Shown here: positions 24,342 to 33,400 of the stretch, piece after piece
Layout: each line of letters starts with the position of its first letter
Position numbering within the stretch: the stretch's first letter is position 1
Origin: Actinomycetospora soli
GTDB taxonomy: Bacteria > Actinomycetota > Actinomycetes > Mycobacteriales > Pseudonocardiaceae
Reading direction: 5' to 3'
NCBI RefSeq assembly: GCF_021026295.1
Contig: NZ_JAJNDA010000009.1
Coordinates: 186,001-250,000 of the forward strand
Length of the DNA: 64,000 nucleotides
Notes under the pieces: model-generated
The model's database searches: none
Told to the model about the DNA's origin: nothing
What the model saw: only the letters and a program-made list of their open reading frames with translations
Program-made: the position numbers and the translations under genes

Positions 24342-24389
24342 ACCCCATCCCGCGAGCCGTTCCCGGCTCGCGGTGCACGTCGGCGGGTC
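24314..24389 (+). promoter_or_regulatory. Putative attenuator stems before DAHP synthase
   Basis: GGGGTC (24314-24319) can pair with GACCCC (24341-24346), with an inner GCGG/CCGC helix. GACCC can instead pair with GGGTC at 24385-24389, enclosing the hairpin. A strong stem, 24350-24359 with 24364-24373 (CCGCGAGCCG), follows the leader stop. GTCGGCGGGT occurs twice, at 24317 and 24379. There is no T tract, so the switch may act on termination or on translation. Confidence 0.5.
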
Positions 24390-24419
24390 GGGTCCGGTTC
24401 CTTCTCCCTGGAGCCCCCG

Positions 24420-25475
24420 ATGACCGCCCTGATCGACGCCGGACCGCTCGACGGTGCCCGGACCGTCGCCGTCACGCCCCTGCCCTCACCCGCCCTGCTG
24501 CGGCACGAACTGCCCGCCTCCGACCGGGTCGCGGACGCCGTCCGTCGTGGCCGCGCCGGCGCCGAGGCGATCCTGCGCGGCGAGGACGACCGCCTGCTCG
24601 TGGTCGTCGGCCCGTGCTCGATCCACGACGTCGACGCCGCGCGGGAGTACGGCGCCCGCCTGGCCGCCGAGGCCGAGCGGCACGCCGATCGCCTGCACGT
24701 CGTCATGCGGACCTACTTCGAGAAGCCGCGCTCCACGGTCGGCTGGAAGGGTCTGATCAACGACCCGGGCCTGGACGGCTCGTTCGACGTCGCCCGCGGG
24801 CTGCGGACCGCCCGGTCGCTCATGCTCGACCTGGCCGAGCTCGGGCTGCCCCTCGGCTGCGAGTTCCTCGACCCGATCACCCCGCAGTACCTCGCCGACC
24901 TCGTCTCCTGGGGCTCGATCGGCGCGCGCACCGCGGCGAGCCAGGTCCACCGCCAGCTCGCGAGCGGGCTGTCGATGCCGATCGGGATCAAGAACGGGAC
25001 CGACGGCGACGTCGGGGTCGCGGTCGACGCGATCGGGGCGGCCGCGGCGCCGCACGCGTTCATGGGCGTCACGCCCGAGGGCCTGGCGGGGCTCATCACC
25101 ACCACGGGGAACGCCGACGCGCACCTGATCCTGCGCGGCGGCTCGTCCGGCACCAACTACGACGAGGCCTCGGTGGCCGCGGCCTGCGCGGCGCTGCGGA
25201 CGGCGGGGCACGGCGGCCGGGTCGTCGTCGACGCCAGCCACGGCAACTCGGGCAAGGACCACCGTCGCCAGCCCGCCGTCGTCGCCGACCTCGCGCGGCA
25301 GCGCGCCGCGGGCGGGCCGGTGGCCGGCGTGATGGTCGAGAGCTTCCTCGTCGAGGGTCGCCAGGCGATCGGGCCGGACATGGTGCGCGGGCGCAGCGTC
25401 ACCGACGCCTGCGTCGGGTGGGACACGACGGTGTCGCTGCTGGACGAGCTCGCGTCAGCGGTGGCCCACCGCTGA
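24420..25475 (+). CDS. 3-Deoxy-7-phosphoheptulonate synthase, class I (AroF/G/H type)
   Basis: A 351-residue DAHP synthase condensing phosphoenolpyruvate and erythrose 4-phosphate, the first shikimate-pathway step. Class I motifs are clear: LLVVVGPCSIHD, RTYFEKPRSTVGWKGL, GTDGDVGVA, LRGGSSGTNYD and DASHGNSGKD for the metal ligands. ATG 24420 follows the leader region. Most actinobacteria rely on a class II enzyme, so this is probably an additional isozyme. The Trp/Tyr/Phe leader suggests that expression follows aromatic amino acid supply. The stop lies within the hairpin repeat at 25454. Confidence 0.93.
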   Translation: MTALIDAGPLDGARTVAVTPLPSPALLRHELPASDRVADAVRRGRAGAEAILRGEDDRLLVVVGPCSIHDVDAAREYGARLAAEAERHADRLHVVMRTYFEKPRSTVGWKGLINDPGLDGSFDVARGLRTARSLMLDLAELGLPLGCEFLDPITPQYLADLVSWGSIGARTAASQVHRQLASGLSMPIGIKNGTDGDVGVAVDAIGAAAAPHAFMGVTPEGLAGLITTTGNADAHLILRGGSSGTNYDEASVAAACAALRTAGHGGRVVVDASHGNSGKDHRRQPAVVADLARQRAAGGPVAGVMVESFLVEGRQAIGPDMVRGRSVTDACVGWDTTVSLLDELASAVAHR

Positions 25476-25506
25476 CGTCAGGTGTCAGCCGTGTGCCAAC
25501 GCTGAC
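25454..25506. repeat. Double-palindrome repeat, copy 2 (terminator-like)
   Basis: GTCAGCGGTGG at 25454-25464 pairs with 25466-25476. A second unit with GTCAGC/GCTGAC arms follows at 25484-25506. The left part overlaps the last codons of the DAHP synthase gene. The sequence is a near copy of 1523-1572. Confidence 0.7.
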
Positions 25507-25606
25507 GTCCGGGGGCCTGGTCTGCACCGATTCCGTGACGCATGCCGTCGTGGGATGAGCCATCGGTGTCCGACCGGTCCGCGCTGACCGTTCTACGATC
25601 CCGCCC

Positions 25607-27475
25607 ATGACAGCACCCGAGGCGCCCGAGGAGCTCGTGCTCGCCGGCGAGTTCCCGACGCCGGCGCGCGACGCGTGGCGCGAGCTCGTCGCGGGCGTGC
25701 TCGCGAAGTCCGGGCGCGAGGTCGACCCGGCCGACGCCGAGGCGGCGCTCGCCACCGCCACCGACGACGGGTTCGGCATCGCCGCGCTCTACACCGCCGA
25801 CGACGCCCCCGACGTGCCCGCCGGGGTGCCGGGACTCCCGCCGTTCACGCGGGCGTCCCGGCCGGAGGGGCACGTCGCCGACGGCTGGTACCGGCGGCAG
25901 CGCCACGCGCTCACCGACCTGGAGTCGGCGCACGACGTCGTGATGGCCGAGCTGGAGAACGGCGTCTCCTCGCTGTGGCTGGTGCTCGGCGAGGCCGGCG
26001 GCCCGGCCGTCGACGCGCTGCCCCGCCTGCTCGACGGCGTGTTCCTCGACCTCGCCCCGATCGCGCTCGAGGCCGGTCGGGACACCCCGGACGCCGCCGC
26101 CGCGCTGCTGGCGCTCGCCGACGGGAACGGCGTGACCAGCGCCCTCGGCGGGTCGCTCGGCTACGACCCGCTCCTGGCCCGGACGCGGGGCGGGGAGCCG
26201 CTGACCGACGCGTACCGGTCGGCGATGGTCGAGCACGCCCGGACCGCCGCGGAGAAGCACCCGAGCCTCGCCACGGTCGTCGCCGACGGCCTGCCCTTCC
26301 ACGAGGCGGGGGGCTCCGACGGGCAGGAGCTCGGCGCCGCCCTGGCCACCGGCATCCACGCCGTCCGTCTGCTGAACGACGCCGGGCTGTCGGTCGACGA
26401 CGCCTTCGCCCGCGTCGAGTTCCGCCTCGCCGCGACCGCCGACCAGTTCGCCACGCTCGCGAAGCTGCGGGCGGCCCGCCGCTGCTGGGACCGGATCGGC
26501 TCGGTCGCGGGCGCCTCCGCGGCCGCCCGCGCGATGCGCACCCACGCCGTCACCTCCCCGGCGATGCTCACCGGCCGCGACCCCTGGGTGAACATCCTGC
26601 GCACCACGGTCGCCGCCGTCGGGGCCGGCCTCGGCGGCGCCGACGCGGTGACGGTGCTGCCGTTCGACTCCGTCCTCGGCCTGCCCGACGACTTCTCCCG
26701 CCGCGTCGCCCGCAACACCCAGGCGCTGCTGCTCGAGGAGTCCCACCTCGCGCACGTCATCGACCCGGCCGGCGGCTCCTGGTACGTCGAGTCGCTCACC
26801 GACGCCCTCGCCCACGCCGCGTGGGACGTCTTCACCGGCATCGAGCGCGACGGCGGGATCGAGGGCGTTCTCGACGACGGGTCGCTGGCGGCGGCGCTCG
26901 AGGAGACCTGGACCGCGCGCGCCGACCGGATCGCGCACCGCACGGACCCGATCACCGGCGTCAGCGAGTTCCCGAACCTGCACGAGACCCTGCCGACCCG
27001 CACCGCCCCGCCGTCGGGAACGGGGGACGCCGAGGGCGGCCTGCCGCGGCGGCGCTACGCGCAGGTCTTCGAGGACCTGCGTGACCGGGCCGACGCCGCG
27101 TCGTCGCGCCCCACCGCGTTCCTCGCGACCCTCGGGTCGCTCGCGCAGTACACCGCGCGCGTCTCCTTCGCGACGAACCTGCTGCACGCCGGCGGCATCG
27201 ACGTGACCGAGGGGCCGGGCGGGACCGACGTCGACGAGATCGTGTCCGCGTTCCGGTCGGCCGGGACGACCGCGGCCGTGATCGCCTCCTCGGACAAGGT
27301 CTACGCCGAGCACGCGGCGCCGCTCGCGCGGGCGCTGGCCGAGGCCGGGGCGACCCGGATCGTGCTGGCCGGATCGCCGAGGTCGCTGGACGACGACGCC
27401 CTGACCGGGCATCTGTACACCGGGTGCGACGCCGCGGCGCTGCTCACCGACCTGCTCGACGAGCTGGGGGCCTGA
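25607..27475 (+). CDS. mutA: Methylmalonyl-CoA mutase small subunit
   Basis: A 622-residue protein with the mutase TIM-barrel (LPPFTRAS, GGSLGYDPL, ARNTQALLLEESHL) and a degenerate C-terminal domain. That domain lacks the DxHxxG cobalamin-ligand motif, as expected for the non-catalytic subunit of the heterodimer. It supports MutB in converting (R)-methylmalonyl-CoA and succinyl-CoA. ATG 25607 follows the promoter region; its stop is three bases before mutB. I saw no cobalamin riboswitch upstream. Confidence 0.95.
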   Translation: MTAPEAPEELVLAGEFPTPARDAWRELVAGVLAKSGREVDPADAEAALATATDDGFGIAALYTADDAPDVPAGVPGLPPFTRASRPEGHVADGWYRRQRHALTDLESAHDVVMAELENGVSSLWLVLGEAGGPAVDALPRLLDGVFLDLAPIALEAGRDTPDAAAALLALADGNGVTSALGGSLGYDPLLARTRGGEPLTDAYRSAMVEHARTAAEKHPSLATVVADGLPFHEAGGSDGQELGAALATGIHAVRLLNDAGLSVDDAFARVEFRLAATADQFATLAKLRAARRCWDRIGSVAGASAAARAMRTHAVTSPAMLTGRDPWVNILRTTVAAVGAGLGGADAVTVLPFDSVLGLPDDFSRRVARNTQALLLEESHLAHVIDPAGGSWYVESLTDALAHAAWDVFTGIERDGGIEGVLDDGSLAAALEETWTARADRIAHRTDPITGVSEFPNLHETLPTRTAPPSGTGDAEGGLPRRRYAQVFEDLRDRADAASSRPTAFLATLGSLAQYTARVSFATNLLHAGGIDVTEGPGGTDVDEIVSAFRSAGTTAAVIASSDKVYAEHAAPLARALAEAGATRIVLAGSPRSLDDDALTGHLYTGCDAAALLTDLLDELGA

Positions 27476-27478
27476 ACC

Positions 27479-29683
27479 ATGAGCATCGGATCGTTCGCCG
27501 ACGTCGAGCTCGGCACGCCCGCCGGGGACGGCGACTGGACGGCGGCGCTGGAGGAGGCGACCGGCAAGGACGCCGACGACCTGCTCTGGGAGACCCCCGA
27601 GGGCATCGGCGTCAAGCCGCTCTACACGGCGGCCGACACCGAGGGCCTCGACTTCCTGGGGACGCTGCCCGGGCTCCCGCCGTTCCTGCGCGGGCCCTAC
27701 CCGACGATGTACCGCACCCAGCCGTGGACGGTGCGCCAGTACGCCGGGTTCTCCACCGCCAAGGAGTCGAACGCGTTCTACCGGCGCAACCTCGCCGCCG
27801 GGCAGAAGGGCCTGTCGGTCGCGTTCGACCTGCCGACGCACCGCGGGTACGACTCCGACAACCCGCGCGTGTCGGGCGACGTCGGGATGGCCGGCGTGTC
27901 GATCGACTCGATCCTCGACATGCGGCAGCTCTTCGACGGCATCCCGCTGGACCGGATGTCGGTGTCGATGACCATGAACGGGGCCGTGCTCCCCGTGATG
28001 GCGCTCTACGTGGCCGCGGCCGAGGAGCAGGGCGTCGCGCCCGAGCAGCTCGCCGGGACCATCCAGAACGACATCCTCAAGGAGTTCATGGTCCGCAACA
28101 CCTACATCTACCCGCCGAAGCCGTCGATGCAGATCATCTCCGACATCTTCGCGTTCACCTCGCAGAAGATGCCGAAGTTCAACTCGATCTCCATCTCCGG
28201 CTACCACATCCAGGAGGCCGGGGCCTCGGCCGACCTGGAGCTCGCGTACACCCTCGCCGACGGCGTGGAGTACCTGCGGGCCGGGCGGGACGCCGGGCTC
28301 GACGTCGACAAGTTCGCGCCTCGGTTGTCGTTCTTCTGGGGCATCGGCATGAACTACTTCATGGAGATCGCCAAGATGCGGGCCGCGCGCCTGCTCTGGG
28401 CGAAGCTCGTGAAGGGGTTCGGGGCGAAGAACGACAAGTCGCTGTCGCTGCGGACCCACTCGCAGACCTCGGGCTGGTCGTTGACCGCGCAGGACGTCTA
28501 CAACAACGTCGTCCGCACCTGCATCGAGGCGATGGCCGCGACCCAGGGCCACACCCAGTCGCTGCACACGAACGCCCTCGACGAGGCGCTCGCGCTGCCC
28601 ACCGACTTCTCCGCCCGCATCGCCCGCAACACCCAGCTGCTGCTGCAGCAGGAGTCGGGCACGACCCGGACCGTGGACCCCTGGGGCGGCTCGGCGTACG
28701 TCGAGCGCCTGACCCGGGAGCTCGCGGGCCGGGCCTGGGCGCACATCGAGGAGGTCGAGAACACCGGCGGCATGGCGAAGGCCATCGACGAGGGCCTCCC
28801 GAAGATGCGCATCGAGGAGGCCGCGGCCCGCACGCAGGCGCGGATCGACTCCGGGCGCCAGGCGCTCATCGGGGTCAACAAGTACCCGCTGCTCGGCGGC
28901 GAGGACGTCGAGGTGCTCAAGGTCGACAACGCCGACGTGCTGCGCCAGCAGGTCGCGCGGCTCGAGGAGCTGCGGGACGGCCGGGACGGTGACGCCGTCG
29001 AGTCGGCGCTCCACGCCCTGACGAACGCCGCGTCCGAGGCGGCCGAGGGGAAGCGCGGCTCCGACCTCGACGGCAACCTGCTCAAGCTCGCGATCGACGC
29101 CGCCCGGGTGCACGCCTCGGTCGGCGAGATCTCCGACGCGCTGGAGAAGGTCTACGGCCGGCACCGCTCGGACGTCCGGACGATCTCCGGGGTCTACCGT
29201 GACGAGGTGGGCGAGAACTCCGCGGTGGAGCAGGCGCGGTCGGCGGCCGCCGCGTTCGAGGAGGCCGAGGGACGTCGTCCCCGCATCCTCGTCGCGAAGA
29301 TGGGTCAGGACGGCCACGACCGCGGCCAGAAGGTGATCGCCACCGCGTTCGCCGACCTCGGCTTCGACGTCGACGTGGGCCCGCTGTTCCAGACACCCGA
29401 GGAGGTCGCGCGCCAGGCCGTCGAGGCCGACGTGCACGTCGTCGGGGTGTCGTCGCTCGCGGCCGGGCACCTCACGCTCGTGCCGGCGCTGCGTGACGCG
29501 CTGGCCGAGCTGGGCGCCTCGGAGATCCTCATCGTGGCCGGTGGCGTGATCCCGCCCGGCGACTACGACGAGCTCTACGCGGGCGGCGCGACGGCGATCT
29601 TCGGTCCGGGCACCGTGATCGCCGACGCGGCGACGGAGCTGCTGGGGTCGCTGCGGGAGAAGCTGGGGCACTCGGCGTCCTGA
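27479..29683 (+). CDS. mutB: Methylmalonyl-CoA mutase large, catalytic subunit
   Basis: A 734-residue protein with the barrel motif [17 protein letters not shown] and [11 protein letters not shown] for substrate binding, and a C-terminal B12 domain with GQDGHDRG, in which His is the lower cobalt ligand. It rearranges methylmalonyl-CoA to succinyl-CoA in propionate and odd-chain catabolism or, in reverse, supplies polyketide and methyl-branched lipid precursors. It forms an operon with mutA. The chaperone gene meaB is 4 kb downstream. Confidence 0.96.
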   Translation: MSIGSFADVELGTPAGDGDWTAALEEATGKDADDLLWETPEGIGVKPLYTAADTEGLDFLGTLPGLPPFLRGPYPTMYRTQPWTVRQYAGFSTAKESNAFYRRNLAAGQKGLSVAFDLPTHRGYDSDNPRVSGDVGMAGVSIDSILDMRQLFDGIPLDRMSVSMTMNGAVLPVMALYVAAAEEQGVAPEQLAGTIQNDILKEFMVRNTYIYPPKPSMQIISDIFAFTSQKMPKFNSISISGYHIQEAGASADLELAYTLADGVEYLRAGRDAGLDVDKFAPRLSFFWGIGMNYFMEIAKMRAARLLWAKLVKGFGAKNDKSLSLRTHSQTSGWSLTAQDVYNNVVRTCIEAMAATQGHTQSLHTNALDEALALPTDFSARIARNTQLLLQQESGTTRTVDPWGGSAYVERLTRELAGRAWAHIEEVENTGGMAKAIDEGLPKMRIEEAAARTQARIDSGRQALIGVNKYPLLGGEDVEVLKVDNADVLRQQVARLEELRDGRDGDAVESALHALTNAASEAAEGKRGSDLDGNLLKLAIDAARVHASVGEISDALEKVYGRHRSDVRTISGVYRDEVGENSAVEQARSAAAAFEEAEGRRPRILVAKMGQDGHDRGQKVIATAFADLGFDVDVGPLFQTPEEVARQAVEADVHVVGVSSLAAGHLTLVPALRDALAELGASEILIVAGGVIPPGDYDELYAGGATAIFGPGTVIADAATELLGSLREKLGHSAS

Positions 29684-29692
29684 TCCCCGCCG

Positions 29693-29741
29693 CGCGAGGG
29701 GAGCTTTCACGCCACAAGAGCGCTCGAATCCTCCCCTCACG
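29693..29741. repeat. 49-bp palindrome, 19-11-19, subtype D, degenerate copy
   Basis: Arms 29693-29711 and 29723-29741 pair well in the outer part, while the inner part has diverged. The 11-base loop (29712-29722, CCACAAGAGCG) is the exact reverse complement of the loop at 60092-60102. It begins ten bases after the mutB stop. Confidence 0.75.
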
Positions 29742-29746
29742 GAGCT

Positions 29747-30008
29747 GGGGTGCTCGGCTGCCGGCGCGCGCTCGGCGCGAGTGGCACGTGACGCAGGTCT
29801 TGGGGCGCCCGGACCTGCGTGGGTGACCACTCGCGAGCGGGGTGCTCGGCTGCGGCGCGAGTGGCACACGGCGCAGGTTTCGGGGCGCCTGGACCTGCGT
29901 GGGTGACCACTCGCGAGCGGCGGGGTACTCGGCCGCCCGCGCGCTCGGCGCGAATGGTGCATGGCGCAGGTTCCGGGGCGCCCGGACCTGCGTCAGTGAC
30001 CACTCGCG
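29747..30008. repeat. Tandem array of three 80-92 bp hairpin units
   Basis: Units at 29747-29838, 29839-29918 and 29922-30008 each start GGGGTRCTCGG and end CCACTCGCG. In unit 1 the outer arms CGCGAGTGG (29776-29784) and CCACTCGCG (29827-29835) enclose perfect inner arms ACGCAGGTC (29791-29799) and GACCTGCGT (29812-29820). Units 2 and 3 keep most pairs. There are no spacers, so it is not a CRISPR array. Confidence 0.85.
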
Positions 30009-30014
30009 GCGGGC

Positions 30015-30437
30015 TCAGAGGCGAGCGGTGAGCAGTTCGACCAGGGCGGCGGTGACGTCGGGGAACGTCCCGGCCACGTCACCGCCCACCTTGTCGAGCA
30101 GGCGTGGCCCGGTGCCGTCGAGCGTCACGACGAGCAGGTCCATGTCGGTGTCGCCGAGCACGAGGACGTCGGCGCGCCCCGGGGCCTCCCGCCAGACGCG
30201 GTTCATCTCCACCAGCCCCGGGCCGGACGCACTGCCGTAGAGCACCAGCCCGTCGTGATCGAGCCCGTCGCAGTGCTGCAGGAACTCCGTGTACGCGGCG
30301 GGCAGGTCGGCGCCGAACTCCTCGGAGAGCGCTGCACGCACCGCGGCGACACCCGCCCGCCCGGCCGGTGCCCGCACGATCTCGCCGTGCCGACGCTTGT
30401 CAGCGAGGACCCGGGCGAGCACCTCGCCGAGGGTCAC
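30015..30437 (-). CDS. SMI1/KNR4 (SUKH)-like protein
   Basis: A 140-residue protein resembling YrhA-type SUKH domains: a helical N-terminus, LPAAYTEFLQHCDGL (typical of the family's central helix and loop), VLYGS and a VLGDTDMD strand pair. SUKH proteins include toxin immunity proteins and cell-wall regulators. GTG 30437 overlaps the stop of the SNF2 helicase gene in GTGA, so both are translated together. No toxin gene is adjacent, and a role with the helicase is a guess. Confidence 0.7.
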   Translation of the reverse strand: MTLGEVLARVLADKRRHGEIVRAPAGRAGVAAVRAALSEEFGADLPAAYTEFLQHCDGLDHDGLVLYGSASGPGLVEMNRVWREAPGRADVLVLGDTDMDLLVVTLDGTGPRLLDKVGGDVAGTFPDVTAALVELLTARL

Positions 30438-33400
30438 GAGATCAGCGCACGGATGTCGTCGGCGTCGAGCGTGGCCGCGAAGGCCGCACCGTCGTCCATG
30501 ACCCCGGCGGTGAGTTCAGCCTTCCGCTGCGCGAGCGCCCGCACCTTCTCCTCGACCGTGTCCTGCGCGATCAGCCGGTAGACCATGACCGTCCGGTCCT
30601 GGCCGATGCGGTGCGTCCGGTCGACCGCCTGCGCCTCGGTGGCGGGGTTCCACCACGGGTCGAGCAGGAAGCAGTAGTCGGCCTCGGTGAGGTTGAGCCC
30701 GAACCCGCCCGCCTTGAGGCTGATCAGGAACACGGGCGCGTCGCCGTCCTTGAACCCCGCGATCGCCGCGGCGCGGTCACGCGTGGTGCCGTCGAGGTAG
30801 GCGTAGGCGATGCCGGCCGCCTCGAGCGCCTCCCGCACGTGGGCGAGGAAGCCGGTGAACTGACTGAACACGAGGGCGCGGTGGCCGCCGCCGATGACGT
30901 CGCCGAGCTGGTCGACGAGGAGGTCGATCTTGGCCGAGCCGCCGGGCTCGTCCTCCCCGATCAGGGCGGGGTGCAGGCTCAGCTGCCGCAGCTTCGTGAT
31001 CGAGGCGAGGATGGCGATCCGGTTGTCGTCGACGTCGTCGAGCAGCTGCAGGATGCGGGCCCGCTCGCGCTGCAGCACCCGCTGGTAGAGCCGCTGGTGG
31101 GCCGGGGCGAGCTCCACCGGGAGCACCTGTTCCTGCTTCGGCGGCAGGTCCGGCGCGACCTGTTCCTTGGTCCGCCGCAGCATCAGCGGCCGGATCCGCC
31201 GGCGCAGGCGTGCGAGCAGCTCGGTGCCCGTGTTCCCGCCCTTCTCGATCGGCTTCGCGAACGTCTCCCGGAACTGCTCGGAGTTCGGGAAGAGGCCCGG
31301 CGCGGTGATCGAGAGCAGCGACCACAGCTCCATGAGGTCGTTCTCCATCGGCGTGCCGGTGATCGCGAGCTTCACCGGCGCGGGCACCCGCCGGGCGCAG
31401 GAGTACACCTTGGACCGCCGGTTCTTGAGGAACTGCGCCTCGTCGAAGAGCACCGCCGACCAGCCGATGCCCTCGTGCGCCTCGACGTCGAGCCGGAAGA
31501 GCGTGTACGAGGTGACGACGACGTCGGCGCCCGCCACGATCGACGTCAGGTCCTGGCCGCGCCGCCGCAGGGTGTCGGTCAGCGCCACCACCCGCAGCGC
31601 GGGCGTGAAGCGGGCGGCCTCCGCCGTCCAGTTCGGCACGACGCTGGTGGGCGCGACGATCAGCACCGGCCCGGCGTCGGGCTCGGTCTCGCGGGCGTGG
31701 GCGATCAGGGCGAGGGCCTGCACGGTCTTCCCGAGCCCCATGTCGTCGGCGAGCACCCCGCCGAGGCGGTGCCGCGCGAGGAACGCCAGCCACTCGAAGC
31801 CGGCGCGCTGGTAGGGCCGCAGCTCCGCCCGCAGCGTGGTCGGGACCGGCGCGGGGTCGAGGGAGCCGGCGGCGAGGAGCCCGCCGACCTGCTCCCGCCA
31901 CGCGTCGGCCTCCCGCGCCACGACGCCGAGCCCGGCCAGCTCCTCCCACCAGCCCGCCTGGTAGCGGCTCACCCGGAGCGGCCCGCCGGGGCGCTCCTGC
32001 ATCGCGCGCGCCTCCTCGATGAGGCGGCGCAGCGCCACCAGCTCGGGCTTCTCACGCGAGAAGTACGCGCCGTCGGGCAGGAGGAGGTGCGAGCGTCCCT
32101 TCGCGAGGGCCGTGAACACGTCGCTGAACGGGACCTCGCGGCCCTCCGCGCTGATCGTGATCCCGAGGTCGAACCAGTCGGTCCCCGCGTCCGGCCCGTC
32201 CTGCGTCGCCGTGGTGGACACACCGATCGTCAGGGCGTCGCCGACCTCGCGGTAGTGCGCGGGCTCGCCGGTCCGCTCGACCCGGATCCCCGGCGTGTCC
32301 TCGAGGACGGGCAGGATCTCGGTGACGAACGAGGCCGTGCCGAGCTTGATCAGCCGGTGCGGGTTCGGCCCGTCCACCGGCCGGACCCGGAACCGCCCCC
32401 AGTCGACCGGGAGGTCGGCCAGCCGGTCCAGCGTCCTCTGCTCGGCCGGCACGTCACGGAACTCCTCGCCCGGGGCCGGCCGGTCGAGGGTGGCCCGCAC
32501 GTCCGTGCCGCCGACGTCGTACGACCACTCCCAGCGCAGCGACAGGGCGTGCTCGGCACCGAAGGTCGCCTGCAGCACCAGCACGGGCGGGCCGATCCGG
32601 GGCGGGGTGAACGCGCCGTCGGACGACGTGACGCCGCGGACCTCCGCGAGCCGGGAGGCGAACCGCGACCGGAACCGGTCGACCGCCCCGGCCGGGACGC
32701 TCACGTCGGCGCCGTCGAGGGCGGCCTGCCACACCGCGCGGCCGACCGGCGGGTCGAGCCGGACCAGCGACAGCCGCGACGCGGCGGGCCCGACGCTCTC
32801 CTGCGGGACGACGGCGACCCCGTGGGCCGTGTCGCCCCCGAGGAACGCGACGGGACGCAGGTCCTGCGCCGGGGGTGCCGCGAACCGGAGCGTCGGACGG
32901 ATGGCGAGGGACCCGTCGTCGGGACCGGCCGTGACGTCGAGTTCCAGCGTGGCCCGGTCCCCGTGCTCGACCGGCCCGAGGCGGTGCCGGGCGGGCAGCA
33001 CCGCCAGCCCGGCGTCGGCCGCCGCGTCGAGCAGCGTCCAGAGCCGGGGGCTCGCGACGAGGGTGAGGTCGATCGTCTTCTCGTCCAGGCCGTAGCCGTA
33101 GTACCGGTACGGGAAGAACCCGGACTGCGACCGGGCGGCCTGGTGGAGCAGGTAGAGCTCCCGGACCACGGCGAGCTGGTCGGCGTCGTGCTGCGCCGGC
33201 GCGGTCGGCTGGAGCATGCGGTTCCACAGCAGCCCGCCGTACACCCAGCCCTTCGCCCCGGGCCGCATCAGCCGGGCCGTCAGCCCGCCCACGCCGTCGG
33301 GCGTGAGCTCGACCGCCAGCGGCACCTCGACCGCGGGCTCGACGGTCGGCGACGGCGGCGGCCCGAGCAGCGCCTCGAGCGTGTCCTCCCACGACGGCGT

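Larger units (their letters stand above)
29684..30014. other. 330-bp gene-free region filled by palindromic repeats
   Basis: Between the convergent mutB and SUKH genes lie one 49-bp palindrome (29693-29741) and three tandem hairpin units (29747-30008). I see no credible coding frame. Short open frames here are repeats of the same Arg/Ala/Gly-rich translation of the units. Confidence 0.7.

Noticed and set aside
25476-25606. Cobalamin riboswitch before mutAB
   Set aside because: The 130 bases contain only the end of the double palindrome and a short promoter region, with no B12-box-like stretch or room for the fold.
25478-29962. A 1494-codon open frame on the minus strand opposite mutA and mutB
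   Set aside because: It is a shadow produced by GC-rich third positions. Its translation is a low-complexity Arg/Gly/Val/His mix without any domain, while both plus-strand genes are full-length matches to known families.
29747-30008. Possible CRISPR array
   Set aside because: The three units are contiguous, 80-92 bases long and internally palindromic, with no unique spacers and no cas genes nearby.
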